Shown: positions 1 to 11,500, numbered from the stretch's first letter. The stretch: DNA of 64,000 nucleotides from Cercospora beticola (GCF_033473495.1 NC_088935.1:4898001-4962000); one strand, 5' to 3'. Numbers and translations are program-made. The notes: generated by a model from the letters alone, not told the origin.

Positions 1-419
1 CCACAATCCGAAACACAGCAATCGGAGTCTGTCTAGCCTTATTCGTCTTCCTCATCTGCGCCCTCGTCGGACTGGAAATCATGCGCCGGCGCATGAAGCG
101 AATGCGAAAACAACTCCTCAAGTACATGCGACAAGAAGAAGGAGGCTACAGCACGCAATACTTGTCTCCCGACACCAGGGTCAAGATGGAACGAACGGGC
201 AGCACGCCCGTCAGCTCCGATAGCGCGCGATATCAACTCGTCAGTCCGGTGGCCAGAGCTCCCGAGCGGAGCGTCACTGAGATTTCTGGACAAGGAGAGT
301 TGTACGAGTCCGACGCGAGATCTGTGAATAGTTTCCATCGCGGGGACACCAGGAAACATAACAAGAATGTTTCGAGCAAGTGGTATGATTTGAGAGCGTA
401 TACGCATCGGGACTCCTGA
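1..419 (+). CDS. C-terminal part of a single-pass membrane protein (5' end outside window)
   Basis: The reading frame is open from base 3 to the TGA ending at 419, giving about 138 residues. It begins inside a hydrophobic stretch of roughly 20 residues (ACAs rich in I, V, L, F, A and C), encoded by about bases 18-80. A strongly basic stop-transfer segment (MRRRMKRMRK) follows. The rest is a hydrophilic tail rich in Ser, Arg and Tyr, with no domain I recognise. A membrane helix followed by basic residues implies a type I protein with its tail in the cytoplasm, so the missing N-terminal part is probably lumenal or extracellular. The function cannot be told from this fragment. It could be the tail of a fungal Kelch-type or mucin-like surface sensor, but that is only a guess. 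Confidence 0.6.
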   Translation, partial: TIRNTAIGVCLALFVFLICALVGLEIMRRRMKRMRKQLLKYMRQEEGGYSTQYLSPDTRVKMERTGSTPVSSDSARYQLVSPVARAPERSVTEISGQGELYESDARSVNSFHRGDTRKHNKNVSSKWYDLRAYTHRDS

Positions 420-1085
420 GGAATCTGCTCGAATAGAAACCGGTTTTGAGCTTGATTTTGAGAAGAATTAATGACCCATGGCGAGGCTTGCGAAGTCGAA
501 CTGGAAGTGACTAGAAATTTTGGGAATCACATCTCCTCGCGATCTTGAGCCTCGCTGGAATGAGACTCTTTCTGGATTGCCTTGTTGGGCGCGAAGACAG
601 AACTATTGACGTCCCTCTGAGGACAAGGCAATGTGTAAGTTACTGCAATCGAAATGGAGCGCGTGGAGCAGCCGGCGTTCATGGAATGGAAACACCAGCT
701 GCGTCGTTCGACATACTCAAGTCCGAGACCTGTTGGTGGCATCGACCTCTACGCCTATCCCACGAGCCACTTCGAGAGTTCGCGAAACTTTACGCTATCA
801 TATCGAGGAATGGATAAAGTAGTCACGATTCAATGCTGTTGAAGGATTTCAGAACGCCACTTGCACGATGCATCGAAACAGCAACTCACCCTCAGGCTAT
901 CTCTCCGACGACAGCTGGATTCACATCAGGAAAAGAAATAAGAAGGATACGATGCAGAGTAATCGTAGAGCCTCAAAGAGCCACACGAAACACGAAATCA
1001 ATTTTTGTCTATCATCAAGTCCATGGGTATCCGTCTCAAGTCATAGCTCATCTCATGTCATGCCAAAAACCAAATCATGATCACT
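420..1085. other. intergenic region between convergent genes
   Basis: These 666 bp lie between the 3' ends of the membrane protein and the zinc importer. Only short overlapping frames on both strands occur here, with no recognisable domain. It presumably holds both transcription ends. Confidence 0.5.
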
Positions 1086-2951
1086 CTACGCCCATTTGCC
1101 AAGCACACCCATCAAAACCATACCAGTGATAAGAGCGAATCCTGCACCCAGCGTCTTAATGAGACCGCTAGTCAGCAGCTCGCCACCCTCGATGACCCAG
1201 TCGCGAGCCCACATATCCACAACACCGACCCAAACCAAGACACCAGCTGACAACGCATCGAGCGTGCCGAAAGTAATAACAGTCGCTGGGTTGTTGCCGT
1301 TGAAAGTGTTGAGAACTCCAATACCGATTGCCATACCGATCGGAGTGATGAGGGCGAACGCCAGTCCCATGAGAAATTTGGTCGGGAAGATCGCGCCTGG
1401 AAGAAGAGCGATACGTGCTCCCAATGCCAAACCTTCGAAAAATTGATGGAAGACAATGACGACCAAAAGGGTACGGTAGAATGAATCACCAGCGACAACG
1501 AGCGTCAGACCGATCAAGACGGAATGGAAAATGATTCCTGCTTCCATGACGCCGACGGAAAGTGGATTATTTGACGCTCCTCCGTGATGGTGATCCATGG
1601 CGAGGAAAGCATCGCGATTCTCTCCGGTTGATGAGCCTTCGGGAGAGTGCTCGCCTTTACCGCGGACGTTAGCCGTGTGTGCTGGAAGTTCTCCACCTGA
1701 TGGTTGACGTGAGGTGACGAAGCGGGTTCCAATGTATTCGATCAAGAAGCAGATGAAGATACCGGCCATGACGACCGCGGAAGTCGTTGCTTCGTAGCCG
1801 AGCTCGCCGATACATTCGTTGGAGAACATTAGGTCGGCGTGAGTGTACAACTAGATCCAAAGTCAGCGATTGTTATGATGAGGGGCACAGAGAAGCTTAC
1901 GTGAATGAACGCCGTGGAGATAATGATTCCGGTACCGAATTGCTTGATGATCATCAAGATGTTGTAGCTGACGGCGGAGTTCCTGATGAATGGGATCTTG
2001 TTCAAGAACATAGGCGCGTAGACACCGATCGAACTTGTGACAAGAACGATGAATATCGATCCGACACGGAGTCCGATATCGTAGTCTCGTTCTCTGAGTC
2101 CACAAGACACGGCGCCCCCGCCAACGCAGTGCTCGACACCAGCGTGGAAATGGCATTGTTGGTTCTCTTCGCTCGCAGCACCCGCAGCAAGCAAAGCCAC
2201 CTCTTCGCCAGCTGCGTCTAAGCAAAATGTAGTCTCTCCATGCGAGTGGCAGCCGGTGTAAGATTCGGGGATTTCGCCCGTTGGCTCCGGGTCGAGCTGG
2301 TACTCTTCGCCTTGGTACGTGCACCACACACCCTCGCCGTCGTGAGCGTGGCAGTTCGTCGCGGTGGTATCATCGCCCGTAGATGCGGCTTCAGCTTCAT
2401 CTCCGTGCTCCTCGCAGTGCTGGGTGCCATCGCTGTGTGCGTGGCAATGTGCATTGCTCTCTCCCGTGGCCGCTGCTGATGGAGAGCCTGTAGTAGCGGC
2501 AGCAAGAACAAGCACGTCCTCGCCTTCTGGATCAACGCAGTATCTGTCTAAATTAGCGAGTGAAGGGCTCGGGTAGAGTTCAGGAGAAAACTCACTGCTG
2601 ATCACCGTGAGAGTGGCAGTTCGTGTACTCAGCTGGCATCTCGCCAGTGGGCGTCACATCGATCTGAACTTCTGAGCCCGCGCCATTGACACAGAACAAC
2701 TCTGTTGAATGTGTGTGGCAGTCCGTCACAGCGGTAGTCTGTGCCGCAGCTGTTGTGCTCGCGGGCGCCGTGATGGGAATAGTCGCGGTGCCGGAGACAG
2801 TGTAGGTGGCTCGTGCAGTCTGGGTACCACTGAGAAAGCAGTATTCGACCTCGACGCCATTCTCGGATCGGTTGTTACATCCAGTGTATGTCGTACGCTG
2901 TGCTTGTGCTGCGCCAATGGCGAGCGAGAGGAGAAGTGCTTTGGAATACAT
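1086..2951 (-). CDS. zrfC: ZIP-family plasma-membrane zinc importer with a His/Cys-repeat ectodomain (ZrfC/Zrt1-like)
   Basis: Three exons: 2951-2596, 2543-1901 and 1850-1086. The introns are 52 and 50 bp, and the product is 587 residues. It starts with a signal peptide (about residues 1-18), then a roughly 250-residue ectodomain with six CHxH...C modules at residues 78-87, 112-121, 152-162, 183-193, 217-226 and 249-258. The ZIP membrane domain follows. Metal-site helices are visible as HSVLIG and HQFFEGLALGAR, with an FIHLYTHADL segment across the second splice junction. A His-rich cytosolic loop (MDHHHGG) lies between helices 3 and 4. ZIP proteins import zinc into the cytosol. In Aspergillus fumigatus the long-ectodomain ZrfC works with the secreted Aspf2 in neutral-to-alkaline, zinc-poor medium. 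Here the same partner gene diverges next door, so I infer the same role. The symbol is by family and synteny. Confidence 0.88.
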
Positions 2952-4444
2952 CGTCGTTCTTCGTCTTCACAACCACCACCTCTCAATCCAAGGTCTGATC
3001 GCAACAATCAGTCGATATGAGAGAAGTATCACAAACCACTGAGTCTGATGTCTCGCTCGAAATGGTTGGTCTCGTTCACACAGAAGTACTCAGCCGATCA
3101 AAGGCCCAGAGAAGAAATTCCTGGACTTGCCACGCGACAACGCAGGGACCACAACTCGTTGAACCTTGACAATTGCACCGAAGGCTCTGTGTGGCCATCT
3201 GCTCCGCCGCCGACGACGTTCAGTCCAAGCATGACCTTAATGGATACCAAGACATGAAATAGTGGGATGCAGTGCTTGGCTGCATCGTGAGGATGCGAGC
3301 ATAAACGGATAACCTTACGGATTTGGAAAGATGCGATGGTGGCCAAGGTTGCGGATCCCACGTTGGAAAAATCATGTGGAGGACCATTCTCGTGTGGTGC
3401 CGACTAGCAAAACGTAATGGCGTGAGAGGCGATGGGGGTGGAGAGATGCCCATTAAGGTTGTCCTGGGCGGAGAGTCTTGGCTTCTTGGCTATATCACTT
3501 TGCACCGAACTCCAGTCTCTCACAGGAAGCTGTTGGAGGCGAAGTCCGCGTATTTGTCGCGATCGGTATTCGCAGAAAAATCCATCGGGAGAGGCGATCC
3601 AACGCGTCCACGAGTAGACCGTGCAATTCATGCGATAGACAGCACTTCTACTGACTTCGACCAACGCCATTGAACGAAAGGTGCCTTGCTGAAGAGATCA
3701 GCTATCCGTTGCCCGGTTTCCCTGCGCCCATAAGCTTGGGACTAGTCCAGAACTAGGGAATAGGAATGCACCTAGCGGAGGCCGAGCATCTCAGCAAGCT
3801 TGACACTTCTGCCATTCGGCAAGTCCGACCGTTTGCAAGGTCTTGTGCGGGTCGTGTGTGCATTCAACGCTGAAGATCCGAGATATGACGCTGCTTGACA
3901 ATCCAATTGATCTTTGCTTTTCGCTTGTACAGCGAAGAAGGAAGCAAATCCGACTGCGAACCATCATGGTGATATCGTTTGCAGCAGATCTCACTGTGAT
4001 GGCGGTTCTGTTCACGATCGTCAGACCGCATTCAGTAATCTCAGACGAGTGAAGCCCAGCAGTGGCTATGGACGCTACTGTTCTAGCCCTGCGAAGGATC
4101 CTGCCATGGACGTCAGTGGTGGAGGGCCGGAGGCTAAGCGCATATGTGCCTCAACGCTGATCGGATGTTGCTCTCGCGGCAAAATTCTTGCACCCCAACA
4201 AATGCACGGCCGGAGCAGGTACCAATGCACGCCTACCGTGATGGACAATGCCAAGTACGCACGCCGCACTCTTGCTGCATCCGGCAGGAACGTGGTCTTG
4301 GACGTGGCAATGACGCCCACGTGGAAAAGCAGCCTATCCCCGAATGTTCGATATAAGACCGGGTAGCAGGCCCTTGACCGAGAAGAGGACTTCACTTCGC
4401 AGGCCAAGAATTCCTTGTCAATCAATCCTCGACCACCGCACAAG
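2952..4444. promoter_or_regulatory. shared divergent promoter of the zinc importer and zincophore
   Basis: About 1.5 kb separates the two divergent start codons. CAAGGT (the core reported for the zinc-starvation regulator ZafA), or its complement, occurs at 2989-2994, 3163-3168, 3344-3349 and 3836-3841. Related AAGGT/ACCTT half-sites are at 3234, 3312, 3454 and 3677. GCCAAG (the PacC alkaline-pH core), or its complement, occurs at 3275, 3342, 3477, 3485, 4250 and 4403. At 3342-3349 the two cores overlap as GCCAAGGT. By chance a given 6-mer should occur less than once on both strands in this length. No convincing gene lies here. Confidence 0.6.
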
Positions 4445-5495
4445 ATGTTGACTTTCGCTACCGCACTCGTTGCTGCCCTTGCAGTGTCAGCTGCCCCAAC
4501 TGGAGAACAGAACCTCAAGCGCCAGGCACCATTCAGCAGCACTCAGCAGCCATGGAATGCCGGTGCCGTCAACGAATTCCGCATCCACAACAGCTGCAAT
4601 GCGTCGCAGACAGCTCAGCTCCGCCAAGGTCTGAGTGAAGCCATTGTCCTTGCGCAGCACGCCAAGGACCACATCAACCGCTGGGGCAACGAGAGCACCA
4701 TCTACCGAAAGTACTTCGGCAGTGCTCCTACCGCAGAAGCCATCGGCGCTCTTGACATCGTCGTGAATGGCAACAAGGCCAACTCGGTCTTCCGCTGCGA
4801 TGATCCAGATGGGAACTGTGCCAACATGCCAAGTAAGTCCAGCTCCAGCTTCCCAACGACCTTCACTAACATCTTTGTCCAGCTTGGGGTGGCCACTGGC
4901 GCGGCAACAATGCTACCCACGAGACTGTGATCTGCCCAACTTCGTTCTTCGAGCGTCGTCCATTGTCGACCGTTTGTGCTTGGGGCTACAACGTCCGCGA
5001 GTCTTCCCGTCTGCTCTTCTGGGCTTCTGACTTGCTCCACCGCATGTACCACTTGCCAGAGATTGGACAAGGTTACATTGACCACTACGCCGAAGGCTAC
5101 GAGGGCATCATCGAAGCCGCTGCCAGCAACAGCCCAAACACCACCCGTGACTCCGATGGACTCCAGTACTTCGCTCTGGAAGCTTACGCATACGACATCA
5201 TCGCTCCCGGAGAGGGCTGCCCAGGTCCAAGCGGTCCACCAAACACGAGCTCTTCTTCTGCCGCTGCTCCAGCCGCGACAAGCTCTGCCGCCTCGATGAC
5301 CTCGTCAGCCGCTACTACTGCCACTTCAACGGCTGCTGCGGCTGCCAGCACTGGATCCGCTGACTCAGCGGATTCCGACACTGATGTCCCAGCTGTAAGT
5401 GCAAATACCTAGCCATAGCCCACGAATGTGAATCGCCGCTGACCTTGCTGCAGAACTGCCACACCCACGCTGATGGCTCGCTGCACTGCGTTTGA
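4445..5495 (+). CDS. aspf2: secreted zincophore of the Pra1/Aspf2 family
   Basis: Three exons: 4445-4832, 4883-5394 and 5454-5495. The introns are 50 and 59 bp, and the product is 313 residues. A signal peptide (about 1-17) is followed by a Kex2-like KR at 25-26. The core is the M35-metalloprotease-like fold of Pra1/Aspf2, with cysteines at C51, C118, C124, C147 and C161. HRMYH (182-186) stands where peptidases have HExxH, and IDHY (195-198) follows. Loss of the catalytic Glu argues for metal binding, not proteolysis. Residues from about 240 to 300 are a Ser/Ala/Thr linker. The last exon encodes only the tail NCHTHADGSLHCV (301-313), the zinc-binding end typical of Pra1. Pra1 and Aspf2 are secreted, bind zinc and work with the divergent ZIP importer, as arranged here. 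The start at 4445 is chosen because the signal peptide begins there. Confidence 0.88.
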
Positions 5496-6517
5496 TTGAT
5501 TTGAGCCTGCAGACCTCTCCGGGTAATGACGGAATGATCACGACTAAAGGATTAATGTACATAGATGCACGCTCATAGAAACTCACGAACCAAGTTCACG
5601 ATTCTACCTTGCTTGCCTTTCGATCAGGCATGGTGCATGCTCTCAGACGATCGTAGGAGTGAACGGGATGCATTCAGCTTGCCATTGTGTGATCACTGAA
5701 CCACTATGCCCTTGCCTTTGGACACTTGTATGAGTGATCGTGTTGCAAGTAGCAGAGCTTGTCCTTGTGTTCAGTGACGCTCGCCAGGTGTTTGCGAGCA
5801 TTGATTCGTGAGGAGCCACCCCAAACCAAGTCTCAATGCTTACTCATGGACAGCCGGATGAGTGATCAGAATGCACGAAGCTTGCTCCTGGCCTTTATTG
5901 AAGGTTGTGGAGCATCTTTCGTCGAGAGTCGAGACTCTTCTTGAATCGCTGCCTCAAGCGAACGCTGTTGCCTTGTGTGAATAACATGAAATGTCGCAAT
6001 GATGTCGAAGTGTAGAAGCCGCGCCACTGTGGCACGCGTACCCTCCAGTTTTTCGAGAAGGTGAGGCTCCAGAATTCGCATGATCCTACGCCGGGTTTAT
6101 CCTGAATCCCACGCCGCGGCTGTCGTTCCGTCACACGAGCCGTCCGACTGTCCAATCAAAGATCCAGCGTTGCGAGCCCTGCAGGGAGGCCATGTCGTTT
6201 AGCACCTCCGCAACAACAGATAAAGTCGAGGTCTCGCCCTCCAATACGAAATACGCGTGTGCGATGCTTCCTTCCTGACCAGCAACGAATAAGTATGGAC
6301 TGCAAATTTTGGTAATGAACGTCTTCAGCACACTCAACGTTTGACCGGACACAGCACAGTCTTCATCGGCATTGTATTGGCCCGTCGATCGCATTCAATT
6401 ATTGGCACCGAGGGAGCAACCTTGGCCAAGGTCATCGAACGCTTGAGCCTCAACCCGGCGCGTTGCACGTTTCTATTACTCCGGCCAACATTCTATCGCA
6501 TCCATTGAACTGCAGGG
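5496..6517. other. intergenic region, zincophore to DUF2985 gene
   Basis: About 1 kb with only short frames and no recognisable product. The right end presumably carries the promoter of the following gene. No repeat or RNA gene was seen. Confidence 0.45.
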
Positions 6518-7954
6518 ATGGCCGCTCCGGCTTCGAACGCGCCGAATGCAGGCAACACGGCGTCCGGACGACGAAGACGAGGGACATCAGTGTCGAGCGT
6601 AGCGCAAAGCGTCGTGTCCGCGACGGAACGAGTTCTCGATAGCGATCTCCCACCAGGCTTTCTCGCGGCGACCGCAGAAGCTACGAGCAAGGCGCCAACG
6701 ATTGGAGAGATCAGAAGTGGAGCGCTCGCACAACCCGATACAGTGACACGAAGCAGAAGTGTGAGCAACAGCAGAAGACATGCGAGGCTGTCGCGGGGAT
6801 CAAGAGACTCTACAAGACCGACTCAAGAGCATGAGCAACATGCGTCGTCGCCAGGGCTAGAGCCTTTTCCGCCTTTGGCTGAAGAGCCGACGAAAGTCAG
6901 TTCAATTGAGAAGCCGGGCCTCTTGGAACGAGAAGAGACGCGAGAAGAGACGCCCTCTATCTCGATCAAGAAGCAGGAATCTATCGCGCCTCTGAGCCAC
7001 GCAGACAGAGCTCGGTCATCGGGATACATCCCGCCTCAGAAATTACCGTGGACGACTTCTACAGCGAACGCTCTCGTGGCATTCTGGAAATGGTTCATCA
7101 CCCCATTCGGCTTCCTTGTGACGCTCTATGGGCTCAATGTTGTAGCGTGGGGAGGAATGCTCTTTCTCTTGCTTTGCAATGCTAGTCCAGCAATGTGCTA
7201 CGCTCCAGATCCGAAAAATCCTGGACAAAAGTATTTCAACTGCAACGACATCGATAGTCCACGCCGAAAATGGATCGAATGGGACAGCCAGATTCTCAAC
7301 GCGCTCTTCTGCGTCACAGGTTTCGGACTGGCACCTTGGAGATTTCGAGATCTGTGGTATCTTATGAAATATAGATTTACGAGCGAGAAGAAACATGGCT
7401 TGGAAAAGAAAATGTATGGTCTGCGAAAGCTGGGTGCGTATTACAGAGGGTGGTTCCGGCTCCCGGGACAGACAACGCTGGATCAAATGACAAGCCAGGA
7501 ATACATCCGATCACTCGCGGCATCTTCCCCGGACAGCTTGGAGGCAGCAATGTCCACGAATCCGGCATTCGACCCACGACTCCCTATCCCGGCAGTGAAA
7601 GCGCCTGCACCACCCTTGACCGGCGTGCGAGCGCCAGATACAAAACTGTGGAAAGTTGACTTCTTCATCTGGATGCAAGTTTGGAACACATTCTTTCAAT
7701 GCTGCCTGTGTGGTTTCATGTGGGGAATGAACCGATATGACCGTCCATCCTGGAGTACGGGCCTTTTTGTTGCCTTGGCGTGTGGTGTTGCGGGAATCGG
7801 CGGGCTTGTGAGCTTTCTTGAAGGAAAAGCAGTGAAACGAGTGGAAGGCCAGGCTCCTACCGGTGTAGCAGGGCAGACCGACGAAGAGGTGGACCTGACT
7901 GTTCAGAGAATAGTGACTGGGAGCGAGGCCGTTGAGCCGAAGATGGCTAAATAA
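6518..7954 (+). CDS. DUF2985-family integral membrane protein
   Basis: Single exon, 478 residues. Residues 1 to about 170 are hydrophilic, rich in Ser, Arg and Thr, and probably disordered and cytosolic. A hydrophobic segment near 185-225 (FWKWFITPFGFLVTLYGLN onward) follows. Then comes the conserved block typical of fungal DUF2985 proteins: a Cys-containing loop, PRRKWIEWDSQILNALFC and APWRFRDLWYL. A second pair of membrane helices lies at about 385-435 (FFIWMQVWNTFFQCCLCGF and a Gly/Ala-rich helix). The function of this family is unknown. In the sequence it looks like a multi-pass protein with its N-terminus in the cytosol. The upstream neighbour is unrelated and transcription is on the same strand. 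I see no introns. Confidence 0.75.
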   Translation: MAAPASNAPNAGNTASGRRRRGTSVSSVAQSVVSATERVLDSDLPPGFLAATAEATSKAPTIGEIRSGALAQPDTVTRSRSVSNSRRHARLSRGSRDSTRPTQEHEQHASSPGLEPFPPLAEEPTKVSSIEKPGLLEREETREETPSISIKKQESIAPLSHADRARSSGYIPPQKLPWTTSTANALVAFWKWFITPFGFLVTLYGLNVVAWGGMLFLLLCNASPAMCYAPDPKNPGQKYFNCNDIDSPRRKWIEWDSQILNALFCVTGFGLAPWRFRDLWYLMKYRFTSEKKHGLEKKMYGLRKLGAYYRGWFRLPGQTTLDQMTSQEYIRSLAASSPDSLEAAMSTNPAFDPRLPIPAVKAPAPPLTGVRAPDTKLWKVDFFIWMQVWNTFFQCCLCGFMWGMNRYDRPSWSTGLFVALACGVAGIGGLVSFLEGKAVKRVEGQAPTGVAGQTDEEVDLTVQRIVTGSEAVEPKMAK

Positions 7955-8595
7955 TTTGATCTTCAGGCTGTAATGAGAAGCGATGACATTGGGCTACGAT
8001 ATATATCTGTGTACAGAACTCACCTTGGGTTGAGGAAGACGACAGAAATGTCAATATATTGATTCTGGTCCGAATCTGTCCTCAAAGTCTAATACATGCG
8101 CACGCGACCTGAAGAAATATGCATGCTGTTCCCCTGCTAGGGGAGCTGTGAAGTTGTGCCAACCAAGGTAGCACTCATATGCACCGCTGCTCATCATCAA
8201 CAGCATGGCTGGGGAGAATCCGTTAAGGCAGGAGATGGTGCAGCACAACGGACGGGTGGCAGGACGAGCGACAGCCATTTCATCTTGACTCGAGTCACAT
8301 GGATGGAAATAAATAAGAAATGGCGGAGACTAGGAGGAGAGTCGGGTGTGATCGGCTAAGTTGCGCCGGGCGAGCTTGCTGCTAAAAGTCAAAAGTTCTC
8401 GAGCCGCTTTCGTCGATGATACACTGACTTGTCTACTTTCCATCATCTCTGTACAGTACCGTTTGGGCGCAACTTCATTGAGTGTACAAGTCGTTCTCTT
8501 CTTGTCACTGCTTTTTTCGGTTCTTTCCTCATCCTCCATCCCCTTCGAGCACGACGACCGAGAAACACTTTGGGATCCCGGCTGGCACAGGAAGG
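7955..8595. promoter_or_regulatory. intergenic and presumed 5' leader region of the CLU gene
   Basis: These 641 bp separate the DUF2985 stop from the CLU start on the same strand. Pyrimidine-rich stretches near 8440-8560 are typical of fungal core promoters and leaders. No gene was recognised. Confidence 0.4.
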
Positions 8596-11500
8596 ATGGC
8601 TGCTGATGATGCTTCGATAAATGGTATGTGCGAGCCATTGAGAGTCATGCACTATTGCACGCACACGCCTGGCCAATGCTCTCGATATGAGCTAGGACAC
8701 TTCCATTGACATCGCCAGAATCGAAGCAAGATTCGACGAAACCCAGCGACGACCAACCTCACGCGATCTCCGAAGCGAATGGCACCTTAACCAATGGAGA
8801 CGACCATGAGGCATCAAAGGCTGATGGCGAAGCACCGCCAGCGGAGAATGTGTTCCAGCTCACTGTCAAGCTGCCTCATGCTCCAGGGGAAACACAAATA
8901 ATGGTGTCGAGCCAAGAGCAAGTGCAGGACATCCGGCAATCCATCATCGACACACCCCACACGTTCCAATACTCGTGCTTCCATCTGGAGCACCAGGGCA
9001 AGCGCATCAATGACTTCGTTGAGCTGCACGAGGTGGAGGGCATAGTTGCTGATCCAGTCTGCAAGCTTGTGGAGGACCCATACACCGAATCGCAGGCGCG
9101 GATGCACGTTGTGAGAGTGAGGGAACTCATTGGCGCTGCCGGTGATCGAACAGATTTGGTGACGGGCATTGATGCAGGCCTCAGTCTCTGCGACAGCGTT
9201 GAATTGACGGAGAAGACAGACAACGAGCCTGACAACCCGATCACTGGCTACGATCTGAACGCACCAGGCTCTGTATCGACACTGCTTCCAAAGGCTCGCG
9301 ATGCTGCACCAAAAACTGTCAAGAGCATCTCATTGTCAGCCTGGAATCCTCCTCCATACCACCTCCGCAACAAAGGCCACCTCCTCTACCTTCAGGTTGT
9401 CACGAATGAAGGCGAGCAGTTCTACGTCACCTCACATGTCTCTGGCTTTTACGTGAACAAGTCGACAAACAACAAATTTGATCCAGCTCCGAGAAGCTCC
9501 CCGAAAAGTGCATCGGCACATTCCCTCATCAACTTGCTCAGCCAGATTTCACCATCGTTCGAGAGCAACTTCAAGCAGCTGCAGGAGTACAATGGCAAGC
9601 GCGACCCGCTGGCATCGTATGCTCTCAGCAATTGCATCCCCGCCGCGCCCTGGCTCGCGTCCACTGCTTCTCTGCAGCATCATCAGGCCGACGTCATGCG
9701 TACGCAAGAGGCATATTTGCTGGGAGGTGTGGAGAACGCTGAGACACTCCGTGACTGGAACGAGGAGCTCCAATCGACCCGTGAGCTGCCTAAAGAGACG
9801 GTGCAGGATCGCGTGTTCCGAGAAAGATTGACGAGCAAGCTATTCGCCGAGTACAACGAAGCAGCTGTGCGCGGTGCTTGCCTTGTGGCTCGTGGGGAGG
9901 TTCAGCCATTGAACCCAACGGAGGCCAAGGACGCACAAATCTTCGTCTACAACAATGTCTTCTACAGCTTTGGTGCTGATGGAGTGGGCACCTTTGCCAG
10001 CGATGGAGGTGATGAGGCCGCAAGAGTCGCAACGGGCAAGGATGTGCAGGGCGTGAAGGCTGTGAATCAGCTGGACATCAATGGCCTGTTCACACCCGGC
10101 ACCGTTGTCGTGGATTACCTGGGCAAGCGTGTTGTTGGTCAATCCATCGTTCCTGGCATCTTCAAGCAGAGAGAACCTGGCGAGCACCAAATCGACTATG
10201 GTGGAGTTGAGGGCAAGGATATTATCGCATCAAATGAGGGCTTCGTCCAACCCTTCAGCGAGCTCAGCAAGGCAATGCGCGTGAAGAAGCATGCTGTCTG
10301 GGACAAGGAACTGAAAAAGCACGATCTCGAGGCCAGTGTTGAGACAAAGGGATTGCTGGGAACTGACGGCAGGAAATATGTCCTCGATCTGTACAGAGTC
10401 ACACCTCTGGACATCTCTTGGCTCGAGCAACACCGCGGCGATGACCAGACTGAGGAGAAGCGATACCCGCACCGTATGACAGTGCTGCGTCCCGAGCTCG
10501 TCGATTCGTACAGGTTCAAGCAGATGAGAGAGTACGTAGGAAAAGAGCTCGAGAAGAAGCAGGCTGAAAAGGGACAATCCACCGCAGGCGCTTCAGAGGA
10601 GAAGCCCAAGGAGTTGACAAGCGACGAGGCAGAGGACAAGAAGGAAGACGGAGAAACAGCGGAGGAGACAAAGCCAAAGCAGCAGGACACCGTCGACATC
10701 TCCAACTTCCAATTTGCGCTCAACCCTGATGTCTTCAGCGGACAGCAGCCGCAGACCGAAGAAGAGAAGGAGGAGTGGGCACAGGATGAGGCTCTTGTAC
10801 GTGCAGTGTGCGAGTACTTGACCTCCGATGTTCTTCCTAAACTCGTGCACGATCTGCAAGAGGGAGACGTTGGGTTCCCAATGGATGGACGTGCCTTGGT
10901 TCGGGAGATGCACAGGCGCGGTGTCAACATTCGCTACCTGGGTGAGATCGCCCGTCTCACATCCGAGAAGTCCGACAAGCGACTCGTAGCTTTGCAACAG
11001 CTAGCACACCAGGAGATGGTCAGCCGAGCGTTCAAGCACATCGCGAACAAGTACCTTCGCACATTACCTCCATGCTTCGCTCAGAGCTGTGTCTCCCACC
11101 TGCTTAACTGCTTGGTGGGCACGCAAGCCAACGCTAAGCCCTACGCTGAAGTTGACACCGAGCTCAAGTCGCTCTACCCAGAAGCCTCATTCGACTTTGA
11201 GAAGGAAACCCCTGAAGGCTTGGACGCAGAGATCAGACGCCAAGTGTCCCTACGATATCGTTACGATATTCAGAGCGATCTCGTGCAAGACGGCAAGCGG
11301 TTGCAGCTCGTGCGAGAGGTGTCCAAGAAGCTTGGATTCCAGCTCGAGGCCAAGGATTACGCCTTCACGAAGGAGGCGGCCGCTGCTCAACCACAATTGC
11401 ACGAGAAGCAATCTGCAGACTCGCTTGCTGAGCCACAGACTAACGGTACGTCGAACAGCAAGAAGAGCAAGAAGAAGAAGCAGCAGGCAGAGAGCTCTCC

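Noticed and set aside
4075..4542. 155-codon minus-strand frame overlapping the zincophore start
   Set aside because: Antisense to a well-supported gene and promoter; no domain or signal.
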